From positions 8,398,001-8,462,000 of the forward strand of contig CP114485.1 in assembly GCA_027186245.1 (NCBI GenBank): a stretch of DNA of 64,000 nucleotides. The letters are read 5' to 3'. The notes under the pieces are model-generated. The model saw nothing but the letters and a program-made list of their open reading frames with translations. It did not search any database and was not told where the DNA came from. Position numbers and translations under genes: made by a program. The DNA is from Coriaria nepalensis (taxonomy: Eukaryota > Streptophyta > Magnoliopsida > Cucurbitales > Coriariaceae). Position 1 is the first letter of the stretch. Each line of letters opens with the position of its first letter. Below, in pieces: positions 11,123 to 22,738 of the stretch.

Positions 11123-14100
11123 ATGCAGCCGAATTTGTTTCCCTTCGGAAGTGTTGCGGGGAATCCATTTCTGTTCAATGGTGATCTGAGCGAGGGATTT
11201 GAGAGCTCTAGGGTTTTCTTCTTGGTCCCCTTTTTGTTGTTTCAAGGAGGAGGTGGAATGGATTTGTCCAAGGTTGGGGAGAAGCTTTTGAGCTCGGTTA
11301 GGTCCGCGAGATCGCTCGGATTTCTGCCTTCTACTTCTGATCGGCCTGAGGTAAAATGCTGTGCCACTCGACTTTCGTTTCTGATCCTTGCTTCGATTAA
11401 TGAATGGAATTTGATTTTCGTGTCTACCTTGAGCTCAGACTATTTTCCATCGGTTTCGTTTGGTTGCTAATAAAGTTTGAGGTAAGAAAGTGATGATTCT
11501 TACTGCGTAGTGTTATTTACTGTGTTAAACAGGTTCCGGCTCGAGCTGCAGCAGCTGCCGCCGTTGCTCGTGCTCTTGCAGGACTGCCTCCTCATCAGAG
11601 ATATAATCTTGCATCAAGCTCTGAAGAATTGAGTTCGATATATGGATATGGGCCTCAGGGTCGAGTGGTGGAGGATTTAGAGGAAGTTTTCTATGAGGAG
11701 GTGCTACTTGCTTGACTAGTTACTTTTGTTGGCATAACATCCTTTTCTTGTTGGGCAGTATATGTTAGGCGTTATATGGATTACTGTTAACATTACTGAA
11801 ATGGTTCATTTAATCGAAGGTTGTCAAGCAAAAGGCGTTCGTTCTAGTAATTGGGACTTTAGATGAGTGACTTGGTTGCACTCAACTAAGAGAATAAACG
11901 TGTACATTTTAAAGGAGCAAAACTCATGGAATGGAGTGGCTTTCGTGACATTTTTTAAATTCTCATTTGCAGGACTTTGATCCAGTCAGGCATATTTTTG
12001 AACATATTCCATCTGAGGATGATGATCAGGCATATTTTGAGAAACAGGTGATGTTAGCATACCACATTATTACTTGAGTCTTGGCCTGGAGATTATCGTT
12101 TTTTCATGAGTAATCCCTTTTAGAGTTGAAAATTGGTTATTTCATGTTTTGTCTGTGCAATCAACATTTTAGACTCTTAAGGACAACTTGGTAGGTTTTT
12201 ATATGAAGCTTTTGTTGTCTGGTTGTCCATAAGATAGAGCTTCTGCCGAGGAAGGAACAATGCTCGATATATTTGTAAAAATTAAAACTCTAATGACTTT
12301 GTTGCTAGTTACCGGGAAAAAAAAATTGAATTAGTGACTTGGAATGATGTGTGCGCGCTCCTGGTTTTTGTTTTTTTTTTTTCTGTTTTTATTGTCAACC
12401 AATTTGCTAATATAAATTAATATTATATTCTTATAGGGTGCTCTTAGGTTGACACAACTAGATAAAGTTGCAGAACGCTTATCCCGCAATGTTATGGAGC
12501 ATCATGAAGTGATGGGTAAGTTACTTTTACCAGATTTCATGAAACCTAGTATGCACTACTTACTATTGATATCAAGCTTAAGTGATTTTTATTGTTATGT
12601 TCCTCTAGTTTTGCATATCCTTTTGTGAATCGTTGTTATAACAAAACTCTGTGATCTCCATACTGATAGTTGACTTGTTTCACTATTATTATTTTTAACA
12701 GCTTAAAAAAATGAGAAGACATGGGTGGATAATCAGGATTTGAAAACTGTGGTGTTTTTTCAATTCTGGAAGAGTGTTCAGCATCTTAGATGTGTTAGTG
12801 TTCCTCTTTTGGACAATCCCTTCACATGTGTATTGAAGTCATCATCTCATTCACTAGAAATGTCTTAATACCTTTGTTAGTTTGATATTCATGTATTATC
12901 TCCGACCAATTACCTTGCGTCGAAGCTCTGAAACTTGCTAACCCAAACCTCCCATGTCTCTTCAATGGGAAATATCAGTAAGAGATTAGAAGGAACTGTT
13001 GCTTCTGCAAGTTTTAGGAGTTACTCCTTTATCAATGAAAGTGTCTCTCTTGGTCGGACTAATACCGTTTAGGTTCTAGCGTCCAAGCTTCTTCACTATT
13101 TGACCTCGATTGTGAAAGATCTAAAAAGTTTATATAGGTATTTATAATAAAAGTGATAGGGGTGCTCATCAGGAGAAGGTAAATATAGATTGTACATGCT
13201 AACAAAGAATGCAAAAGAAGGAAGTGAAGGTAAATAAAGCTCTACCAATGAGAATAACTTCATGATGAATAAATAGCATGAACAATGCTACTATTGGGTT
13301 ACAGTATATGTGCCTGGATTATATCTCCATGACCACCTCGAATCAATGTTGGTGTGCTTCATTCGCTCTTGTTTTCTATTTCTTACCCAGTAACTATCTG
13401 GTAAATGTTAATTTTGAATTGTTTTAGTCTCAATTGAGATGTTGATATTTACTTTTGGCCAGTGAAGGGGATGCATTTGGTCAGGGAGTTGGAGAAAGAC
13501 TTGAAGGTTGCAAATGTCATTTGCATGGTAATCATTTGCATGGCTTATGGTCTTACATTAATTATTTATGACTATACTGTACTTATGTTTCTGGTATGAT
13601 CTTTTGTTACTTTTATCGTTTTGTTGTTTGCAGAATGGAAGAAGGCACCTGACCTCATCTATTCATGAAGTTTCAAGGGATCTTATTGTTAATTCTAACT
13701 CGAAGAAGAAGCAAAAACTGCTGGTATATTTCCCAATTTTTCAAATGGGAAAAATTCTTATTGTAGCTTATCTTTCTGATTTTCGATCTCTGGGAGAGTT
13801 TTTTTTTTCTTTTTGAGTTCGCTGTAAAATGCTGTTTTTGTTTTATAATCATGTGTTTTTTTTTCCCTATGGACTCTTGCTAAACTTACTCGTGATAAAT
13901 TTTCTACATTTTTTTCATTAGCTTTTCTTGCTAATGGACGTCATTATCTGAAATTGCAGGACATGCTTCCAGTTTTAAGCGAGCTTTGTCATGCACTAAA
14001 AATGCAAGCAGCTCTTGAATCTCTTGTCGAGGAAGGAAATTACTGCAAGGTGGGTTACTTGGATCTTGTGGGAGACAGTAAATAAGCTTTAAATATGCAG

Positions 14101-17100
14101 TGTAAAAAAAAAACCACTCAAGTATTAAAGAGATCTTCCTAACACTCATACTGTACAGGCTTTTCAAGTCCTATCTGAGTACTTACAGCTTTTAGATAGT
14201 TTTTCAGAGCTTTCAGCCATACAAGAGATGAGCCGGGGTGTAGAGGTGAATATTTAAAAATTGTTCTATTACTAACCATTTTACTTTTTCTTTTCATTGC
14301 ACATCCAACTGTCTAAGCTTTCATTAGTTAGTCCCCTAATTTTGCCCATATGGTTGGCTTGCGATTAGGAAGTGTAATAACTTTTGCTCATATGGATAAC
14401 TTATGATGACCTTAAAATGTTCTTTCCAATCTCAATCTCACTGCAGGTTTGGCTGGGAAGAACTCTGCAGAAGCTTGATTTGCTTTTGTTAGGAGTTTGC
14501 CAGGAGTTCAAAGAAGAGAGTTATATAACTGTGAGTAGTCTTTTCCCATTGAGTAACTTTTTACATTCTAATGATTCGGAAATAATGCTGTCAGTTTCTA
14601 CTTATGAGACTCTTCTTAAAGTGTGCAGCTACAGTGTAGACTAATTTCACTTTCTTTCTCTTAGCAAATATTTGAAATGAATTTTACATTTTTCCTAAGC
14701 ATTGGTGCTCATCATGATACATCATGTAATGTTTAGCTTCTATGCATTTTTTAACTTTGAGGGTGACTATTAAATGTGGAGCAGGTGATTGATGCCTATG
14801 CACTAATTGGAGATATCCCTGGCCTCTCTGAGAAGATTCAAAGCTTCTTTATGCAGGAAGTTATATCAGAAACCCACGATGTATTGAAGACCATCGTACA
14901 AGAGGTCTGCTTACATAGTTATATGAAAAATTGCAGCACGACTAAAAGAAAATGCAATAAATCTAGATTATTTTCCAAAACCTAATTAAGGGAGTCTAAA
15001 TATAAGCTGAGAAATGAAAAAGAAAGATGAGAAGTCACTTAGATGCCACATCCTTACTGCCTTTATTTAATTTATATGGCAGTATTTTCTTTCTAAGTAA
15101 CATCTACACTCATATGATTGATTAACCTTTGCAGGATCAGGCATTAAATTTGCAAAATAGTAGGTATGTTAAATATATTACCAGCTACAGATTTTGTATG
15201 GATAACGTCACTTGACATCATAACCTGTGGCTGAAACATGCTTTCTACTTTGTTGGCACTCAATTACAGACTTACCTACAGCGATCTTTGCCATTGGATT
15301 CCTGAATCCAAGTTTAGGCAGTGTTTATTGAGAACACTGGCTGTTCTATTTAGATTGATGTGCTCATATTACGAGATCTTGGCTTTCCAAATAGAGAGGC
15401 AGGTATAGTTTCATCCCGATGATTTAACCTCTAGTATATGATTTGGTTATGGGAAATATCAGACATGTCATGTGCTTAATTTTTCTGCTATTGCAATTTT
15501 GGTATTATATCATTGAATTGCAATGTACTCTTTACAGATTAGAGATTCAAGTCAATATGAAATCTACTTTTTTTCTTTCAGGATTCAGCTAGCCAAATGT
15601 CTAATACGAGACAAAAGGATATTGACATTTCTTTGGCTTCAAAAGAAAATAGACAAAAAAAAGAAACATATTTGAGCATGAATACTGATTCTCAAGGAGT
15701 TACTGGCTCTCTATCTGAATGTGTGGAGAGGGTGCCAACGCCTAGTTTATCTTCAGATGCAGAGGCTATATCAGATGGTAGTGCAGTATCAACTAGTGGA
15801 TCTCCATGGTATCATTTGCGTAAAGATGCTACTGCGGTGGTTTCAAATGCCCTTCAGAGAGTACGAAAGAACCTTTGGCAACTTACGATGAGTCGTGTGT
15901 CTGTGTTGCTTTCTTCAGCTGCTGTTTGCTCAACCAGCATTTACCAATTCTTGAAAAATTATGAAGATCTAAGTGCCTTCATCTTGGCTGGGGAAGCCTT
16001 TAGTGGAGTTGAAGCGGTTGAGTTCAGGCAAAAGCTGAAGGCTGTTTGTGAAAACTATTTCACAGCATTTCATAAGCAGAATATACATGTAAGTTGTTAT
16101 CACTTGCTCTCTCAATGGATGCATTGTCAATGTGTGTACAGTACCGCATTTATTCACATTTTGTTCCATCTCTACCGGCCAGGATAGACATAAGATCGTG
16201 CGATGCACATGTTTATTTCAATCCTTATTTTTATTATTTTTAAATTCTAGCATGATGCACATAATCAACAATTCTTAATGATAGACATAAGATCGTGCAA
16301 TGCACATGTTTAATTCGATCCTGTCGTGATTTTTATCATTTTTAAATTCTATCATGATGCAGTTAATCAACATTTCTCAATGAAAATTTAAGTTTTCATG
16401 AATATTTCATTCGAGTGCTTCTTTATCTGTAGTAGAACCTAATGATTTATCTGTATGGTTTTTATGTTTTTGGCAGTTAATTGATTTTGGTTCGAATTCA
16501 ATTTTTCCACATCAACCAACAGATGCTTTCAGTTAATACTCTCATGATTCCAAATCATCAATGTCTTTCCTTGCACAATATTGCGCATAAGTTGAACTTA
16601 AAAGTAGAATATATTGATTTCATCCAGTTTCATCTTTCCAGCAGTCCCGCTTAATATTTTACTAGTCCGTTGCATTATCAGTCTGGTTTTTCTGCACCAA
16701 ATAATGCTTAACACATTTCATTTTCTTTTTCAGGCACTTAAAATGGTTTTAGAGAAAGAGATTTGGTTGATATTACCACCAGAGACGATACAGGGCGTTA
16801 TTTTTTCTGGGCTAGCTGGTGATGGAGCTCGATTATTTGCTCACTCAGATAATAATTCTGCTAAGGTCAGACAATCTGATATATCAGGGAGCTCGATCGA
16901 TCCCTGTGTTAAGAAGAGTGGGTCTTTCAGGTGGCTTAAAACTGAAAACCCCTTCTTACTAAAACTAATGCATACTTCTAGAGGCCATACTTCTTCCCTA
17001 GTTAATGGGGCAATGGATGGAGATTATGATGGAGAAATGAGTGACAATATTCATAGTGATAATGCCTCCCCACCAAATATGGATGTCAATCATATGAATG

Positions 17101-20100
17101 GTAATAAATCTGCTTTGGATGATGAAAATGAAGATCTTTTTGCTGATTTTATTGATGAGGATAGTCAACTTCCAAGCAGAATTTCAAAGCCAAAACTTCC
17201 AAAAAATCACTCTCCACATGGAAATAATGAAGAAATAATTGCACAAACAGGATCATCCCTTTGTCTTTTAAGGTAAAATGCTCTTTCATGGAAGTTGGAA
17301 ATGCGTTCCTCATGCCGGTATTATTTTTATAATTATCTTTCATTGGAAGACGCATCGAGATTAACCGGATTTTACCCATCAGGTCAATGGATAAATATGT
17401 GAAGCTTATGCAAAAATTAGAAATCGTCAATGTTGAGTTCTTTAAGGTATGTTCTCCCTTGTTAGTTCGCTTTCTTGGGGGGTTTTATTTTTCTTAAATT
17501 GACGAGTTTCCCATACAAGCTAAATTATAACTTTAGGTTCTCTAGAAATTGTTTCCTTATGAGTCATGTTCATATTATTCTTGCAGGGAATATGCCAGTT
17601 GTTTGAGGTGTTCTTTTATTTTGTATTTGAGACATTTGGTCAACAAAACTCAAATTCAGGCGGAAAAGGCTATAGCGACTCCCTCAATTGTATGTGTTCC
17701 TTTTCTTTTTTGGGTGACGCCTTGGAAAAGAAAAATGTTCATTTGTCACCCATTCTTGTATCCTTTCATATGGCATTACTTATTTGTTTATTGCGCTGAT
17801 AGAGATCTTTTTTTAATTTATTTTTTATTTTTTATATATAATTAAAATAATCAGACAGGCTGAAGACAGCCTTATCTAGGATCACACAGGATTGTGACCA
17901 GTGGATAAAATTTCACTCACCTTCACCCAGCTCATTGAATACATCGTTTACACTTGCAGATGTAACCCCAAGTCCTACTGCAAACTTTGGTCATTCGCCC
18001 AGTCTCAAGGTATTAGCTAAAGATATAGCTTGTTGATGAAGGTTGTCAATCAGTTTGGATGATCATAACTTTGTCCCTTTGACCTACACTTTGCTTTCAA
18101 TATATGTACTTTCATTTGATATTTTAAGTCTGATTATTGCAAGGAGGTGCATGTTAAGGATATCTTTCCTCGAGTATGACAAATTTTAAAAATTGGCTGT
18201 GCTATATCCATCTTATTTTTGGACATCAATCACTTTTTTGGCCAAGCAGTCCGAGTATCCCCCTTATAACTTAATATGTAACATCTTAATCTTTTCTCAA
18301 TAGCACTTGGTAGATTGGAAATTTACTAGAACTTGTGCTGCATTTATTTTATGCCTTCGTAGTGAATAGCAACTCTGTACTTTTGTGCTTGAGGTTTCTT
18401 GGTTTTTTCCTGAAGTTTCTCCTTTGTTCTGTTGCATTTATCTGTTGTAGGAAAAATGGTTTGTATTCTAACTCGAAGCTAGTTTTAATCAATTTACCAG
18501 CGTTTCAAATCAAATGTGACAGTTGTAAAAGGGTCGAGAAACTCAGATTAAATGTTCTGTCGAAGAGTAGTACCATAGTTCAGAAAATCAGTGTTTCGGT
18601 ATGCCTATGATTGATGAGACCATTATGTTGCAGGAAAGAATTGCTGGTGTTGACACCATATCTCTCGTTGCTCTGATATTGCATCGGTCCAAAGCTCATT
18701 TTCAATCCATGCTTCTGCAGAATAATGCAGCTGTGGTTGAAGATTTCTATGCAAATCTGGTATGTTATGTCTTAGACTTCATTGGTGAATTCATTACTAC
18801 TTCCACTTGGTAATGCTTTACTACACTGTTAGATTATGCTTTCTATGTGAATTTTGATGTTATTATTCCATATCATCTATGTGGTAGTGAGCTTATTGGA
18901 ATTGTTTATTGGAGATTATGGAACACTGAAGTTGCTCTTATCTGTTATGGGCTGTATGGCGATTTGTATTCTCTACAAATTTTGCTTGTTTTCCCTAAAT
19001 ACAGTAAAACCTCGATTAATTAATAGTTTCGGGACTAAAAAAATCTATTAATTTAGCGAAATATTAAATCGTGGAGGAAGATATTAGTATGCTATTTTCA
19101 AATTGGGATCGAAAAAATTATTATTCAAGTGAGATTATTAATTTAGCGAGTATTAATTTATCGAGATTCTATTGTATCTATGTTTCTGCTACTATATTCT
19201 AGTGACAAAGGTGGTCATCTTTTTTCACAGATAGAGAGTTTCATAGTCTAGAGGAGACGGAACTAAAATATTCTGCTGCTTGTTGCTAGGTGGATGCTGT
19301 ACCAGATCTTAAAAAGCATATTTACAGGACCACTGCTGGACTGCTTCTTCATATTAATGGGTGAGATAACAATATATCAGGACATATATACAAATAACTT
19401 TCTACACTCTTCATAGTTATCTAACCTTATTTGACTTTTATTTTCTCTTTTATCTTTTCCCTCACAGATATTCTGATCGGGTTGCCAATGCTAAGTGGGA
19501 AGTAAAAGAGCTTGGGTTAGAGCATAATGGGTTTGTTTTTTGGAACTTATGCTTTTAGTGTTCTTTGACTTTCATCTTTCAAGCTTGTGATCTTGTGACT
19601 TTATAATGTTATTTCCATTGTATCTAGAACGTGACTAATCAAAAGGTTTAAATAGAATTTTGATACGATATTAATATCTTGTTATTAATGTTTGTTTTGA
19701 GATCTGACAACTACCTTTTATTGTAAAATTGTGTTTATAAAAGCCTTTAAACTATCATTTTACCAGAGTTCTAATCTAAAGTTGTAACAATAGGTATGTT
19801 GACCTGTTGCTGGGAGAGTTCAAGCACTACAAAACCCGGCTTGCTCATGGGGAAATTTGCAAGGAGGTAAATGATGGGCGCCTGCCTTTCCTATGTTCAT
19901 ATATGTTCAAGTGCGATTCTTTTTCCCCAACTACCCTGCTCCCCCCCTCTCTCTCTCTCTTCCTCCTCCATGTTGAACCAGTCATCTTCATGATGCCCTA
20001 GTGGGTGATATAGTGGTAAAAACTAGTAATACTCTACACTTTTAGATTCCTCTCATAGAGTGGATTGGTTAATAATGATAATGAAATATTTTTATTCGTA

Positions 20101-20978
20101 TTGTCCTAACAATCCTTGTTAAAGTTTACATATCACCTTAACATATGCATAACTGCTTTCAAACTTACATATCTGCATGTGTAGGTTCAAGACCTCCTCA
20201 TGGAAGATGGAATTGAAATCGTTGCTGAAACTCTTATTGAGGGTCTATCACGTGTGAAGAGGTGTTCTGATGAAGGACGGGCTCTCATGTCATTGGATCT
20301 TCAGGTTCTTTCTTAGCTGTAATTATACTCTACGATAAATTGTTTCCTTTATCAGATGTATGCAACCGATATGAGAAGAAATATTGAAGATACTTTCTCT
20401 CATAAGTGTCATCCAACCGACATAGAAGATAATTTCTAGGAATCTGCACATTAAAGGCTACCTCCTCCCTTGTGGTTTGGTGTGTTTAGTACTGTTTTAT
20501 TTTCTCCTTTTAGGTTTTAATCAATGGCCTGCAACATTTTGTTCCCCTGAACGTGAAGCCCAAATTACAAGCAGTTGAAACCTTCATCAAGGTATACTTT
20601 AGGTTCTGTCAAACGCAAAATTTATAATGTGCAAAAATTGGAAGAAACATTAGAGTAAAGTGGTTCAATTTGAAGCCTTTAGATTCCTCCCCTTCTTTGG
20701 ATTTACTAAACTCAAAAACTTTTTATGAACAGGCATATTACCTTCCGGAAACTGAATATGTGCACTGGGCTCGTGTTCATCCAGTAAATATAATCCTTCC
20801 CTAGTCCTTACCGGCTAACCCTTTCTTATTATGCTTTTCATTGCAATCATTAATAAGTAAACATCATTTATTACAGGAATACAGCAAGAATCAAATTGTT
20901 GGGTTAGTAAACCTCGTCGCAACAATGAAAGGGTGGAAGAGAAAAACCCGGTTGGAAATACTCGAAAAGATTGAGTAA
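11123..20978 (+). CDS. VPS50: Syndetin / VPS50 homologue (EARP tethering complex subunit)
   Basis: 25 exons: 11123-11350, 11533-11700, 11973-12047, 12437-12515, 13463-13527, 13634-13723, 13960-14049, 14159-14245, 14447-14530, 14785-14904, 15135-15163, 15270-15402, 15582-16088, 16734-17272, 17383-17446, 17587-17689, 17855-18009, 18634-18759, 19290-19360, 19468-19530, 19794-19866, 20185-20304, 20514-20591, 20733-20783, 20877-20978. All junctions keep frame and give 1099 residues, near the plant family length. Start MQPNLFPFGSV and MDLSKVGEKLLSSVRSARSL are typical of plant syndetins. The N-terminal half is Vps54-N-like (VMEHHEVMVKGMHLVRELEK) and the C-terminal ~225 residues are the DUF2451 domain (LLLGEFKHYKTRLAHGEICK, ending ATMKGWKRKTRLEILEKIE). 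In animals syndetin replaces VPS54 in the GARP-related EARP complex for endosomal recycling; the plant role is inferred. Confidence 0.93.
18502..18600 (+). other. Candidate damaged cassette exon inside a syndetin intron
   Basis: Between exons 17 and 18, an AG at 18500-18501 opens a stretch reading RFKSNVTVVKGSRNSD in the frame of exon 17. A TAA then interrupts it, and coding-like text (SKSSTIVQKISVS) continues in another frame up to a GTATGC donor. Skipping it joins SLK directly to ERIAGVDT in frame. It may be a skipped ancestral exon, a poison exon, or chance. Confidence 0.3.
19000..19176. mobile_element. MITE in a syndetin intron
   Basis: A ~177-base AT-rich element. It starts TACAGTAAAACCTCGATTAA and ends with the near inverse (TTAATTTATCGAGATTCTATTGTA), giving ~25-base terminal inverted repeats. 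There is no coding content. It sits in the intron between exons 18 and 19. A related half-copy lies at 21378-21460. Confidence 0.7.
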
Positions 20979-21377
20979 GATTGAACAGCAGTCTCGGACC
21001 AAGTGCAAGGTTTGACCTTTGAAGCGTTGACACTCATTTTTTGTTCCTGGTCGCCAATTTTTTTCTTCTTTTTTCTGGAGGCTCTTTCTGTACGAGTAAT
21101 GTATATTGGTATGAATGTCATCACTATATATGCTATCTATCGTCATCCTTTTTGAGTGAAAATAGATGCAATTTGGATCATAATTCTTATACAAGGAGAG
21201 GCGATGACTTTATTTTTTTTTAAAACGAAAGTAGGGAAGCTTCAGTTTCATGCTTTGTTGAAGTAGAGAAAATGTGTTATGTTGATAGGGGAAAAAAAAC
21301 AGACGATTCACGTGTATTTATTTAATTTGGGTGGATAATAATACATATATACGCCATTGTCTCCACCCGTAGAATCT
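20979..21377. other. 3' flank of syndetin
   Basis: Probable 3' untranslated region and spacer with T-rich tracts. No separate gene is seen. Confidence 0.4.
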
Positions 21378-21462
21378 ATGTATAATAGAATCTCGATAAA
21401 TTAATAAATGTGCTTAATTAATAATATTTTTGGTTTCGAAGATTATTGAAAATTAGTATTTT
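21378..21462. mobile_element. Truncated MITE copy
   Basis: ATAATAGAATCTCGATAAAT and the following ~60 bases match one end of the intronic MITE (inverted relative to it). The similarity stops just where a copia LTR-like sequence begins (TGTTATG at 21467), as if the retroelement landed in the MITE. Confidence 0.5.
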
Positions 21463-21466
21463 AACC

Positions 21467-22738
21467 TGTTATGTATTTTGGGTGAGGCTTATTTTATGCA
21501 AATAAAAAATCAAAGTTGATTTGAATTTTTAGAGTTTTGAATTGACATATAATATGTTTAAAATGATTAATGGGTAAATGAGAAATTAAATTTTATTGGA
21601 ATAGTTTGAAATGAAAATGAAGGAAAAAGTTGTACCACATTAGAAAAGAAAATAAGAGGGAAAATATTTATATAGAATTGTATATTTATTAATGGGTAAT
21701 AAAATATAAGTTAAAATGTTCTATTTTGTGCATGTTTGCAAGAGGTGCAAATTTGGATCGGGCTTGGCTCTCGGGCGTGTCGAATGTCGGCGAAAAAACG
21801 ATACACTTTGCCTTGGCCCACCTTTTGTTTTCTTTTCTTGAATTATTAATTTTTTTTTTTGCAGAAATGTATGAAGACGAAGGGTATAGTTTAATTTTCT
21901 GTTTAATCAGATTTAAGTCTGTATTAAATCCATATCAAATTCCAGACTAAATTCCTATTAATTTCTTTACCTTATAAGCCTATAAATTGACAGCCTTTCT
22001 CTATTTGGAAATACATCAAGAAAATGAAATCTTCCTCAGTTTTCATTCTTTGTAGAGTTCTAAGTTTTTAGTGTCGTAGAGTTCGAATCATTTTTTTAGT
22101 TCGTCAGAACAGTATCAATGATGCACTGCTGCTATTCATCTTCGTTGTATCTTAGAAAATAGATGTTGTTCCACCTTTGACACCAACGTGAAAATGTGAA
22201 TCTGTTTTAGGGAAACTGTTGTATAATAGGTCTCAGTTTGAATATCATTTTTTTATCCCTATAATTTTAATATTATGTTCAATTGTTTATTCAGTTTATG
22301 ATCTGTTTAATATTTTGTTTTGCCGTTAATGATTTAGTACGTAAATTGTTTACATATACTGTGCTTGCTGGAATTTTGGTTTTCCAATTTCTATTTTTCT
22401 CTGTTTACTATTCTCAACATTACTATATTACTGTTTACAGTTTATGGCATTTGTTTCTCTTTTCTACTTACGGGTTATAAATTAATTAAGTTATTGTTTA
22501 CTATATTTGAAAACTACAACTTAAAATAGATTATTCTCATTATGATAGTTAATAAACAGATTTAATGCATCTTTAATGAACACATAACTGTAATATTACT
22601 ATTGTAACATGTTTCATTACTTATGTAAAATAGTTTTACGATCATAATTGTGTAATATTTGAAATTTTATTTGTTCGTTATAATAATTATTTTGTGACTG
22701 TTTCAATTACCAATACCAATCTTCCGTGATTTTTAGAG
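21467..22738 (+). repeat. Probable 5' LTR and leader of the copia relic
   Basis: It begins TGTTATG. It contains copia-LTR-like text (AAAGTTGTACCACATTAGAA, then TTTATATAGAATTG, a TATA-like site), and continues into a noncoding leader before the gag start at 22739. The LTR 3' end and the primer-binding site are not clear. No matching 3' LTR exists downstream. Confidence 0.4.

Noticed and set aside
10891..11245. Long minus-strand open frames with FCFLFFV repeats before the syndetin gene
   Set aside because: They are translations of the (AAAAAAC)n array and of the antisense of syndetin exon 1.
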